A DNA stretch of 64,000 bases from Rhodoferax sp. (GTDB taxonomy: Bacteria > Pseudomonadota > Gammaproteobacteria > Burkholderiales > Burkholderiaceae_C), in assembly GCF_012927445.1 (NCBI RefSeq), contig NZ_JABBPD010000008.1:552925-616924 (forward strand), given 5' to 3'. Below the pieces are notes generated by a model that saw only the letters and a program-made list of their open reading frames with translations, was not told where the DNA came from and made no database searches. Numbering within the stretch: position 1 is the first letter of the stretch; the number at the start of each line of letters is the position of its first letter. Below, piece by piece: positions 45,761 to 53,017 of this stretch. Made by a program: the position numbers and the translations under genes.

Positions 45761-45806
45761 TGGCTCCTCGACCTGGGCTCGAACCAGGGACCTACGGATT
45801 AACAGT
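45761..45806 (-). pseudogene. tRNA-Asn(GTT) 3' half, probable attachment-site remnant
   Basis: The minus strand reads ACTGTTAATCCGTAGGTCCC, the anticodon loop with GTT and 3' stem of tRNA-Asn, followed by a perfect T arm (CCTGG-TTCGAGC-CCAGG) and the acceptor end TCGAGGA-GCCA. The match stops inside the anticodon stem; the 5' half is missing. This is the pattern left at one end when an element integrates into a tRNA gene, the intact tRNA being at the other end. Confidence 0.88.
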
Positions 45807-46070
45807 AAGGGCCACACCGAGTCAATCGTTTTGTAAGACGAAGATTTGCAAGGTGTTTTTTGCTGGCAAGTGTGGCACCCTTTTGATGCTGAACCGCCAA
45901 CTGAACCTATGGTGGCAACGGTGGCTGCGATGCTGGGAATAGTCGAACAGGATCAAGGGCTTATGGTGAGTTTGGTGCGAACTGGCGTAAACCGAGCGCA
46001 CCGACTGAACCAAACTGAACTGTAATTTTGCGGGTGGTTTGTGTATGGCAGCTCGATTGCGACCGGCGCC

Positions 46071-46103
46071 AGAAGACCCTTTGCCGACTTTCAAATTTCC
46101 AGA
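46071..46103 (-). repeat. 33-base direct repeat, copy 1
   Basis: AGAAGACCCTTTGCCGACTT... to TTTCCAGA. It matches 47,736-47,768 with a single T/A difference; both lie next to attC-like sites. Confidence 0.85.
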
Positions 46104-46122
46104 TACCTGTCATTTACCGATT

Positions 46123-46200
46123 GAGCTAACAGGCAAGCAAAAGCGTCGTTTTTTACTGTCCGGGGAGCGAAGCGAGCGGTGTTGAACGCATTGTTATAAA
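46123..46200 (-). other. attC-like recombination site 1
   Basis: Minus strand: TTTATAACAATGCGTTCAAC, a central CGCTCGCTTCGCTC region, then GCTTGCCTGTTAGCTC. R'' ends in TAAC and R' begins GTTAGC; the middle is a complementary stem. It lies 53 bases after the 46,253 gene stop. The centre closely resembles site 4. Confidence 0.62.
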
Positions 46201-46252
46201 TAGCCTGGCACGAACGCAATGTGGGAAATTAGCCCAGAGACATGTCTCAGAG

Positions 46253-46870
46253 TTATTCTTCTTCACTGCTTTCGTTAGATTCTATATATTTTTTATTCTT
46301 CTCTTCAATTCGTTGAATGCCTTTGGCTGTAGCAATACCAACCAGCACCCCTGTCTCTTGGAAAAGGCGCCGCTGAAGATTTAGCTTCTTGTGGGCTTCA
46401 GGAGTGACTTGGCAGTCTGGGTTTGTAAGAGCTAAAAGATTTACTTGACAGTCTGGGCTTCTGTTTGAGTTTGCGGCATGATTATCAATGGTGTCACCGG
46501 AGATGGTTTTCCCACTTTTTACATCAATTCTAACTTTCAGATTTCCGTCTTTGGCGTTTCCATCTAAAAAACTTAATGTCTCAACAGAGTTTCCTGTCAA
46601 AATGCTAACCAGTTCTTTTACTTCTTCGATGCTACCTCTGATATTTAGATCATGCCCGCCATCAGGGCAGTTTGTAATAGTAGGCCTGGTAATCTCTAAA
46701 CTATGTGTGTTTGTGGCGTGAAAAGATAAAGCTGAAAGGTATCTATGCTCGGCACACCTAGCAACATCCCCAACAGCTGTTGAGTTTCGAGACGTTGATT
46801 CCATGGTTTTACATGATCTGAAATTATCAGTTGGTTCTATAGAGTTTTCTTTTTTGCACATTCTGATCAC
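46253..46870 (-). CDS. unknown protein, second gene of a two-gene cassette
   Basis: 205 residues if the GTG at 46870 is used; its GTGA overlaps the stop of the upstream gene, so translation is coupled. An ATG lies three codons later. No signal peptide or membrane segment. The C-terminal quarter is helical and charged (VGIATAKGIQRIEEKNKKYI). No domain is recognised. Confidence 0.6.
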   Translation of the reverse strand: MIRMCKKENSIEPTDNFRSCKTMESTSRNSTAVGDVARCAEHRYLSALSFHATNTHSLEITRPTITNCPDGGHDLNIRGSIEEVKELVSILTGNSVETLSFLDGNAKDGNLKVRIDVKSGKTISGDTIDNHAANSNRSPDCQVNLLALTNPDCQVTPEAHKKLNLQRRLFQETGVLVGIATAKGIQRIEEKNKKYIESNESSEEE

Positions 46871-47340
46871 CCTAGCTTGATGATGGCGCCAATTTCATTG
46901 GGCAGCTTATCTTGCTTATCTCTAAACAGTCCGATAACACCAATTAACATGCTGAATCGTTCAATAGCTACCTCGATTGGATCTTGTTGATTTTGTTCTG
47001 GTAAGATTATGCTGACAAGGCTATTCATATTACTTGCCTGCCCAAGAGTTTCGCCGACTATTGGGTTCAATAAATTATTCTCAAAAGCCAGTAGGCTGCA
47101 AAATAACTCGCATAATATTTTACTGATACTGGCCGTGTCTGTGCTTTCGAAATACTGTATTTCAAAACTTTCTTCGAGCTTTCTATCGAAATAGACTTTC
47201 GTCTCTTTCATTGGGAATGAATCAGTGATTCGCTTTAATAGCTGTGGCGTGATCTCTTCGCATCGCACGGTTTTCATGCCTTCCTCAATCAGCTCACCAT
47301 TTTCATGCTGATAGATTACAAGGTTTAAATTTGTGGACAT
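46867..47340 (-). CDS. unknown protein, first gene of a two-gene cassette
   Basis: 157 residues with an AGGAAAT ribosome site. Soluble, with a helical central part (SISKILCELFCSLLAFENNLL) and a hydrophobic C-terminal stretch (RFSMLIGVIGLFRDK). No family recognised. It is coupled to the 46,253 gene; a two-component function such as toxin-antitoxin is possible but untested. Confidence 0.62.
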   Translation of the reverse strand: MSTNLNLVIYQHENGELIEEGMKTVRCEEITPQLLKRITDSFPMKETKVYFDRKLEESFEIQYFESTDTASISKILCELFCSLLAFENNLLNPIVGETLGQASNMNSLVSIILPEQNQQDPIEVAIERFSMLIGVIGLFRDKQDKLPNEIGAIIKLG

Positions 47341-47406
47341 TTAAATTTCCTAATTATCAAGGTATTTATTTAGGTTTCGCGCCATAAATTTATTGGGTTA
47401 ACAATA

Positions 47407-47685
47407 TTAAGTAATAGCATTTTTATGAATGTTATCTCTAACTATTGATATATTCAGAAAAACGGCGAGGTAACATGGAAGCCAGTCGAATAACTCAGCG
47501 AAAAACGTCGAATAAATATTATATGAATCATTTACTTGCGTCTGTCGACCGGGTGAATGCACAGGTATATTGAAAACAACAAAGTCGTCGGGTAGCCTAG
47601 CGCAGCCTAGATAGGTTTCACTCAAATTGAATTGCCGATCAGAACGAACGCTCCCGCTGCTTACCCGAATTACGTTTGGCTCCAT
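47407..47685 (-). CDS. small protein of unknown function
   Basis: 92 residues. No recognised domain; one weakly hydrophobic segment (ELFDWLPCYLAVFLNISIV). The frame lies in a cassette-like unit, but its ribosome site is not obvious. It could be a non-coding stretch. Confidence 0.4.
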   Translation of the reverse strand: MEPNVIRVSSGSVRSDRQFNLSETYLGCARLPDDFVVFNIPVHSPGRQTQVNDSYNIYSTFFAELFDWLPCYLAVFLNISIVRDNIHKNAIT

Positions 47686-47735
47686 TGCAGCCGCTCAATT
47701 TTGACTGGCAGCTTTCGAGAAAAGTAGTTGACTCT

Positions 47736-47768
47736 AGAAGACCCATTGCCGACTTTCAAATTTCCAGA
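47736..47768 (-). repeat. 33-base direct repeat, copy 2
   Basis: AGAAGACCCATTGCCGACTT... to TTTCCAGA; see copy 1 at 46,071. It directly follows a partial attC-like site. Confidence 0.85.
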
Positions 47769-47774
47769 CTGCAG

Positions 47775-47800
47775 ACATTCAACGCCTGAGTTATAGGCTG
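47775..47800 (-). other. partial attC-like site 2
   Basis: The minus strand downstream of the DUF4917 stop reads GCCTATAACTCAGGCGTTGA, like the R''-L'' half of an attC. A matching second half is not clear. It may be truncated or rearranged. Confidence 0.4.
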
Positions 47801-47809
47801 CATGACAAA

Positions 47810-48862
47810 CTAGGGTGTGATTTTTTGGCTTCCCCAGACATCAATTGATGATGAATCATAAAACTCAAAAACCTTATTGGAGTACTTTGCTCTCCAGCCC
47901 TTCACTTTGTGAATGATAATTTTGTTATGTGGATCGTCAGGATGTCCATACAGGCTAATAAATATCATTAACTTGCTGTTGTTTTGGTTTATAAAATCAA
48001 ATACATGGTCATCTTCATCACGAATGGAGTGGCCAAAAATAAATAAGCTGCCAGTAATGCTTTTTAACGATGAAAATGTTCTAGAGAGGTATCCATTTTT
48101 CTTTATTCGAGTCAGCTTATGCTCAGTTGTGCCTTCCGAAATAAATACCGGAAATCTATCCTGATCTATAGCCTTCTTCACTTGATCGGCCAGCGGCACA
48201 CCCAAATTGGCATACGAGAGTTTTTCTATATCCGAACCATTGCTAAAGATATGCATCGCACCGTGCAGATAGTACGTGCTTTGCCCCCGTTCTCGGCCGA
48301 TTTCCCAGTGTAATGAAGTGTCTCTTTCTCCGTCTGGAACGTACTCATCAGAATAGGGGTAGCGAAAGCCATCATCACAAGGCAAAGCCAGTTCGCCTTG
48401 ATCCTTAAAGTGCATCAAAACCCAATAGAGGAGCAAGTCGTAGTTAAAGGTATAGGTATTCCCATTTTCGAAGTTCTTAAGAAAACTACGACAACTTAAG
48501 TACTGCTCTTCTGTTATCTCAGAAGGCTTGGGAGGATGTGACTTGGTAATTACATGTATCAGCGTTCTCTTGAGTTCCTCTATATCGGAATCAATTTCGT
48601 CAGTGACCTTCTCTGATGAATCGTAATGTCTAACTATATCTTCTGCCTCCAATAACCGGCGCATCACAAACTCAAAGTCATGTGTCTCAATCGCATCAAA
48701 AAGAGAATTTATACGCTCGGACTCGATGTTTTCGGTCAAGGTTGTGTAATTAAATATTTGAGGGAACAAAGCAACGCTGAAGCCGTTTCCGAGCATTAGG
48801 TGCTTTTTTGCTGTTCCAGCTTGAGCCATGCAATCTCTAAAGGTTTTTATTTCAGTAGCCAT
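47810..48862 (-). CDS. DUF4917 family protein (SIR2-like fold)
   Basis: 350 residues from ATG 48862. The N-terminal KKHLMLGNGFSVALFPQIF, central TYTFNYDLLLYWVLMHF, YYLHGAMHIF and C-terminal LSRTFSSLKSITGSLFIFGH with D..HVF form the pattern of DUF4917, which is related to SIR2-like NAD-binding proteins. SIR2-like proteins can deplete NAD during phage infection, but this member's activity is not known. It is the largest cassette gene. The longer frame to 49,024 enters the attC-like site. Confidence 0.8.
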   Translation of the reverse strand: MATEIKTFRDCMAQAGTAKKHLMLGNGFSVALFPQIFNYTTLTENIESERINSLFDAIETHDFEFVMRRLLEAEDIVRHYDSSEKVTDEIDSDIEELKRTLIHVITKSHPPKPSEITEEQYLSCRSFLKNFENGNTYTFNYDLLLYWVLMHFKDQGELALPCDDGFRYPYSDEYVPDGERDTSLHWEIGRERGQSTYYLHGAMHIFSNGSDIEKLSYANLGVPLADQVKKAIDQDRFPVFISEGTTEHKLTRIKKNGYLSRTFSSLKSITGSLFIFGHSIRDEDDHVFDFINQNNSKLMIFISLYGHPDDPHNKIIIHKVKGWRAKYSNKVFEFYDSSSIDVWGSQKITP

Positions 48863-48914
48863 CAAACTTACTCGTTGTTTGCTTGAGCGGGGAACACAAG
48901 AATCTCGTTTCAAA

Positions 48915-49003
48915 CCTATAACGTTGGTGCTGTCCGGCAAGCAACAAGTGCCGCGAAGCGACATTCTGATGCCGCATGTCCGCGACGAGCAACCCGTTAT
49001 GTG
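48915..49003 (-). other. attC-like recombination site 3
   Basis: An 89-base imperfect palindrome. The minus strand starts CACATAACGGGTTGCTCGTC and ends GACAGCACCAACGTTATAGG; ends ATAACG/CGTTAT are exact complements, and the middle CGCGGACATGCGGCATC region continues the stem. The stop codon (TAA) of the 48,997 gene sits in its first core, as is typical of cassettes. Confidence 0.68.
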
Positions 49004-49377
49004 CCAGCACGCTTGTTTGCCCAATAGTCATGCACTTTGTTGAATTCAGCAATCCAACACCCGAGCACGTCCTTGGTGTTCCGTCCCCGAGATTTCGCTA
49101 GCTCGAAGAAACCAGGTCCAGGCTGCGTGTCGCCGGACTTGTGCACCACAATTGCGGTGAGCATGCCGCGCCCAGCCGCATCTTCTTCGGAGCTGATTTC
49201 GCCGAGAAGATGGAACAGTCGAGGGTCGTGAGGCTCGAGCGAGAGCGCCGTGATTTGAGCGACGAGTTCGGAATATGCCATGCGCCCGCGCCGCCGCGCA
49301 ACCTCGACAAGCACATCAGTCGCCTGCTTCTTCGCTGCCTCCCAGACGGGTCCCTCAAATCCATAGTCGTTCAGCAC
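48997..49377 (-). CDS. cassette-borne protein of unknown function
   Basis: 126 residues. The helical N-terminus (WEAAKKQATDVLVEVARRRG) is followed by SYSELVAQITALSLEPHDPRLFH-like pattern and a compact C-terminal part with IVVHKSGDTQPGPGFFELA. No known domain is recognised. Its stop lies in the attC-like site 3, so the reading frame fits a cassette unit. The ATG is preceded by aacgccaggag in the reverse direction. Confidence 0.68.
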   Translation of the reverse strand: MLNDYGFEGPVWEAAKKQATDVLVEVARRRGRMAYSELVAQITALSLEPHDPRLFHLLGEISSEEDAAGRGMLTAIVVHKSGDTQPGPGFFELAKSRGRNTKDVLGCWIAEFNKVHDYWANKRAGT

Positions 49378-49402
49378 GCGCGTTCTCCTGGCATATGACG
49401 TA

Positions 49403-49479
49403 GAGCTAACCTGCGCTGCGCGGCTTTATCGCGCAGCGTCCAGAGAGCGAAGCGAACGGGGTTGAGCGCCGGGTTGGGC
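49403..49479 (-). other. attC-like recombination site 4
   Basis: A 77-base site. Minus strand: GCCCAACCCGGCGCTCAACC, an exact RYYYAAC core, then CGTTCGCTTCGCTCTCTGGA, a stem GCTGCGCG / CGCGCAGC, ending CAGGTTAGCTC. It begins 10 bases past the 49,490 gene stop. Confidence 0.68.
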
Positions 49480-49489
49480 ATCGGTGAGA

Positions 49490-49900
49490 CTATTGCTCAA
49501 AAACAATGACGATGATGAACGTATCTTCAAGAGCAGCAGAGAGGGACATGCTTTCGACTACATAATTCAGTGGAATGGCATACCCATTGGTTTTCAAAAA
49601 CTCTCCCACTTTCTTGGGGATATCTGTGCCTGAGCTTCCATCATGCCCGGTTCCGTCGACGTTTATTGCGAAGAGTTGCTTGCCTAGCCCATTTGGTTTC
49701 GCAAAGACATGGGCATGATCTTTGGTTAGTGTGTTTGTGTTGCCTTTATCGAAGCGCGCGGACATCTGAGTTTTTGGAACCCGTGGATAGTCATTGCTTT
49801 CAGTAATGTATTGGAGGCCGAGCAATGACAGCTTTTTGGTCAGGCTGTTGGCTTCCTCGATTTTTAAGTTGCCCCTTGGCAGTATCTCGTTGATTTTCAT
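49490..49900 (-). CDS. cassette-borne protein of unknown function
   Basis: 136 residues from ATG 49900, with AAGGAA upstream. Patterns NEILPRGNLKIEEANSLTKK and YAIPLNYVVESMSLSAAL are visible, with a hydrophobic C-terminus (TFIIVIVFEQ). No family recognised. It ends just before attC-like site 4, and a GTTGGGC core lies 37 bases upstream of its start. Confidence 0.65.
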   Translation of the reverse strand: MKINEILPRGNLKIEEANSLTKKLSLLGLQYITESNDYPRVPKTQMSARFDKGNTNTLTKDHAHVFAKPNGLGKQLFAINVDGTGHDGSSGTDIPKKVGEFLKTNGYAIPLNYVVESMSLSAALEDTFIIVIVFEQ

Positions 49901-50408
49901 ATTTCCTTTAGTGTTCACAAGGTGGTTGCGGGTGATGCCCAACGTAACTTACACCGCAAAATGCTACGGTATAACGTAGCAACCTCAAGCATAAAGGCTT
50001 GTACTTTCGTCAATCCCATTTGAATAGTTTGCTCCATTAAAAATAGCGACAAACCCGGCAATTCATAAGGAGTGTGATTTATCTGCCCAATCAATCATTC
50101 TCACATCATTGCAATGCTCTTGGTATCCCCCGATTGGGGGATAACGTTAAATGACCGCTCTCGCTGCACTGCCGAATTACAAAATGCTCCATTGCAGTCA
50201 CTCCACCAGCCACCTCAATTCACGCCATCCCTCCAGTTTTGCTGCAACTGCCGCCATGCTGCCACGCCACACCCCAATATTCCCCCAGGGTCACACGCCG
50301 AGTCACCGGAAGGGGGTCGCCATCCCCACAGCCCGAATGCCCGACGCGTGCCCAATATGTCCCAAGGCGGGGCCAGTTCGCACCGACCACCGCCCCGAAA
50401 CCGCCGAA
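49901..50408. other. non-coding stretch between the cassette array and the integrase gene
   Basis: No supported gene. It holds a candidate cassette core GCCCAAC (49,937-49,943), a GCTACG-GTATAA-CGTAGC palindrome (49,963-49,980), and an 8-bp perfect hairpin TATCCCCC/GGGGGATA at 50,124-50,143. The C-rich 50,160-50,400 part has open frames on both strands that look spurious. Confidence 0.5.
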
Positions 50409-51638
50409 TTACGCAGCCACCAACGCCAAGTCCACCAGCAGCGGCAAGTCCATCGGTAGCGCCACCGGCATCGCCCCTCTAATCATGATTGACGCACTGT
50501 TTGCTGCATCTTGTAATGATTTGGTAGATAAATGAGCGTACCGCTGCGTTACTGACGGATCGCTATGGCCCAATATCTGCTGCACTTCATAGAGCGTTCT
50601 CCCGGCGTTGACCAGGAAGGACGCATATTGGTGCCGCAAATCGTGGATGCGAAGGTGGGGCAAACCAGCCTTCAACCGCAACCTTGTCCACACCCTCATG
50701 ATCGTGGTGTAAGGCTTGCCAGTTTGGCGATTGACAAACAAGCTCTCAAAGTCATCCTCTGTGTCCAGTTGTGCCAACACATCAAGGGCACTGTCGTTCA
50801 ATGGCACCACCCGAATCTTGCGTGACTTTGACACTGCAGCCGGAATGCGCCATACCCGAGTCTGCCTGTCAATCTGACTCCATGTGGCTTTCAGTGCTTC
50901 ATTGAGTCGGGCACCAGTACTTAGCAGGAATAGGGCGATCAGACAAACATTCCGAGGACTGTCAGGTGAACGTAATACCGTCAGCAGTCTGCACAATTCA
51001 GCTTCATCAAGGTAGTGTTCCACCTTGTTGTCCACATTGAACAAAGGCACCTTGGATGCCGGGTTTTTCTCTAGCATGTCCCATTCCACCGCCAAATTAA
51101 GTGATTGACGTATCAGTTTGATGTGGTGGTCACACGTCGCTGGCGCAAGCCCTTCAGCCAACAGTGTAGTATGAAACGACTGAATTCTTATCCGGTCAAT
51201 CGCATCCAGCTTCTTGTCGCCAAACACCTTTTCGATACGCAAACGAAACAGCTCTTCATCACGTTTCCATGACCGCTTGCGGGGAGTCACATAGGGCAAA
51301 TAATGTTCTGTGAAGAACACGCTGTAGGTCAGCATTACCTTCTTGGCCTTCTCTGCACCTTTCGGGTCAGCACCCAACGCAATCTCTGCCTTGAGTTGCT
51401 TGGCCTGCTTGCGTGCATCTGCAAGAGTCACCTCATTTGTCGTGCCAATGCGTTGATGGCAGGTCTTGCCATTGGCATCCTTGTAACGAAAGTAAAAGGT
51501 TCCTTGGCCTGGATTGGTTGCACGTACTTCAATATACAAACCGGGACAGTCGGCATCGCAAAGTTCAGTGCGGGCTTTTTCGTCAAGGCATTGCAGCACT
51601 TGCGGGAACATGGCAGCGGTTAATTTTAAAACGGGCAT
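50409..51638 (-). CDS. site-specific tyrosine recombinase, P4-type integrase
   Basis: 409 residues from ATG 51638. An N-terminal arm-binding part starts with PVLKLTAAMFPQVLQCLDEK, then a SAM-like core-binding domain. Catalytic residues: Arg in LLSTGARLNEAL, Lys in SKSRKIRVVPL, HxxR in IHDLRHQYASF, His in LGHSDPSVTQRY and the Tyr in RYAHLS. It resembles integrases that use tRNA 3' ends. It lacks the IntI-specific insertion expected near the HxxR. The last residues past QDAANSA may be extended by a displaced stop. Confidence 0.9.
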   Translation of the reverse strand: MPVLKLTAAMFPQVLQCLDEKARTELCDADCPGLYIEVRATNPGQGTFYFRYKDANGKTCHQRIGTTNEVTLADARKQAKQLKAEIALGADPKGAEKAKKVMLTYSVFFTEHYLPYVTPRKRSWKRDEELFRLRIEKVFGDKKLDAIDRIRIQSFHTTLLAEGLAPATCDHHIKLIRQSLNLAVEWDMLEKNPASKVPLFNVDNKVEHYLDEAELCRLLTVLRSPDSPRNVCLIALFLLSTGARLNEALKATWSQIDRQTRVWRIPAAVSKSRKIRVVPLNDSALDVLAQLDTEDDFESLFVNRQTGKPYTTIMRVWTRLRLKAGLPHLRIHDLRHQYASFLVNAGRTLYEVQQILGHSDPSVTQRYAHLSTKSLQDAANSASIMIRGAMPVALPMDLPLLVDLALVAA

Positions 51639-51719
51639 AGTGTGAGATCTCCGTAAATAGTTTGATGGATAGGTGAGGGCAACCATGACCCATATGGAGT
51701 CACGGTTGCCAGAAAGCTC

Positions 51720-52085
51720 TTACAGGCCTTTCAGCATGTAAAGTTTGTTGCTTGCATGAGGATTGACACAATGCAGGGGCAGCATCTCTTTGCTGACGAA
51801 GTAGGCCAAGCAGCGGCCGATGGCGATGCAGGTAGACCTCTCATGTCCGGCCCAAGCTTCGCTATCATTGAAAAGTGATTTCGCCGTGTGGAGTTTGTAT
51901 CTGTCGGCTGTAGCCATACCAGCGCTGATATGTTTCCATGCATCCTGGAAAATCCACCTCAAAACGAAGTGGGCTCCAAGTTGCATTCCAACGACTGTGC
52001 CTTTCCTCCCTGGACGCTTGTCGAACGCAATGGCAGCAAAGCGATCAGCGCGAATGCCAGCAGCAATGTCGATTTCATATTTCAT
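51720..52085 (-). CDS. island-associated protein of unknown function
   Basis: 121 residues beginning MKYEIDIAAGIRADRFAAIA. It is mixed alpha/beta without membrane segments and contains a cysteine near the end (HCVNPHASN). I do not recognise the family. It starts 12 bases after the 52,097 gene stop, so the two form an operon read towards the integrase. Confidence 0.68.
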   Translation of the reverse strand: MKYEIDIAAGIRADRFAAIAFDKRPGRKGTVVGMQLGAHFVLRWIFQDAWKHISAGMATADRYKLHTAKSLFNDSEAWAGHERSTCIAIGRCLAYFVSKEMLPLHCVNPHASNKLYMLKGL

Positions 52086-52096
52086 AGTTGCTCCTC

Positions 52097-52453
52097 TTAT
52101 TTGTTAACAATCTGAAAACCAGTTTTGCCGTATTGCTCTTTAGACATGTCAGTCAAACGAGAAAACGGAAACGTAGCCATATGCTTCAAGCAGAGATGCG
52201 CATGGCGTTGAGCGAAGCCAGTCAGGTCGCCCCAAAGTTTCGCTCCAACCAGATCCTCAGCGGTGTAATCAACACCCTCCAATAGGAACGGCTGGATGTC
52301 TCTGAAATTGGACTCAACAAGGTCAAAATATGCGGTTTCAACTTTGAACTTATTCAGCAGAATCATGGTGCCATTCGGTTCCATAGAATCGAGCAGGATT
52401 TCACTGTTGTTTGCGAGAACCTTGTTGCCATAGGTGATGGTTACTTTTGTCAT
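52097..52453 (-). CDS. island-associated protein of unknown function
   Basis: 118 residues beginning TKVTITYGNKVLANNSEILL. Compact, no membrane segments. It has a GGAAT ribosome site and is the first gene of the unit whose upstream DNA (52,619-52,659) carries the TTTACCAAAAGGTAAA operator-like repeat. Confidence 0.68.
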   Translation of the reverse strand: MTKVTITYGNKVLANNSEILLDSMEPNGTMILLNKFKVETAYFDLVESNFRDIQPFLLEGVDYTAEDLVGAKLWGDLTGFAQRHAHLCLKHMATFPFSRLTDMSKEQYGKTGFQIVNK

Positions 52454-53017
52454 TTTTGAAAATTCCTTATTTATGCTATTGATGGCGACTAGCTTCAGAT
52501 TGCAAGCCAGTCATGTGGAACGTACGTAATGCCTGCCCATTTAGGCGTTGATTAATTCCTCTTTCTTTCTCATTCCGCCCTCTGAAATTTGGCGGTAAAA
52601 GTATTGGGCCTTTTGTCATCTGGTAAGAGGTCGATTTACCAAAAGGTAATTGGTAAATTGGTTTTACGTCTCTCGTCTCTGAACATGCCAACCGGGATAT
52701 TTGGCGCACCCCCTTCAGACGGGAGCAGGCGATGCAGCCGTTAACTAAAGCACTTGCGGGTGGTCGTTCATTTGTACCGTTACGCCAAATGAACCTTTGG
52801 GGAGGGCAGGGGGGAGGAACGTTTCAACTTACTGGCGTTGATCGAAATGCGACCTTCCCCAGTGTTCCGAGTCACATGACCACAAGTTCAAACTTCTGCC
52901 CACCCTCCATCCCTGTTTGGCCAGAACCAATCCCTGGATGGACGTTAATCAACAAGACTTTGGGAATGCAGGGGGGGGCAGCCCCGGACCAATCTGCATC
53001 CCGTCCTGTACCGTCAA
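52454..53017. other. non-coding stretch with operator-like repeat
   Basis: No supported gene over 564 bases. Small frames on both strands have no ribosome site. It contains the 41-bp repeat copy 1 and a G-rich patch at 52,797-52,985. Confidence 0.5.
52619..52659. promoter_or_regulatory. 41-bp repeat copy 1, possible operator
   Basis: TCTGGTAAGAGGTCGATTTACC is followed by AAAAGGTAATTGGTAAATT (quoted in two parts). The palindrome TTTACC-AAAA-GGTAA is central. 38 of 41 positions match copy 2 at 54,541-54,581. It precedes the 52,453 operon. Confidence 0.7.

Larger units (their letters stand above)
45807..46252. other. non-coding stretch with first attC-like site
   Basis: No convincing gene in 446 bases. 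It holds one copy of a 33-base direct repeat (46,071-46,103) and a candidate attC site (46,123-46,200). Confidence 0.6.
46071..49945 (-). mobile_element. integron-like gene cassette array lacking an integron integrase (candidate)
   Basis: Six leftward genes of mostly unknown function alternate with attC-like palindromes at 46,123-46,200, 48,915-49,003 and 49,403-49,479 and a partial one at 47,775-47,800; a lone GTTGGGC core appears at 49,937-49,943. The sites follow gene stops, as in cassettes. The nearest recombinase (50,409) is a P4-type enzyme, not IntI, so this would be a cassette cluster without intI. Confidence 0.6.

Noticed and set aside
45761..45806. Complete tRNA-Asn gene
   Set aside because: Only the 3' half is present; bases right of 45,806 do not form the anticodon, D or acceptor 5' strands.
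45751..45942. Plus-strand frame over the tRNA fragment
   Set aside because: It begins with the PGLEPGTYGLTVRA type peptide that arises from translating tRNA genes.
50124..50143. Hairpin TATCCCCC/GGGGGATA as a terminator
   Set aside because: No T-run on either strand and no gene ending next to it.
50114..50535. Plus-strand frames in the C-rich stretch beside the integrase gene
   Set aside because: Overlapping frames in two phases, no ribosome sites, overlap the integrase 3' end.
50409..51638. Integrase as the integron integrase IntI
   Set aside because: 409 residues with a P4-type N-terminal arm; same orientation as the cassettes rather than divergent; no IntI-specific insert visible.
52476..52709. 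77-residue minus-strand frame
   Set aside because: It runs through the 41-bp operator-like repeat and has no ribosome site.
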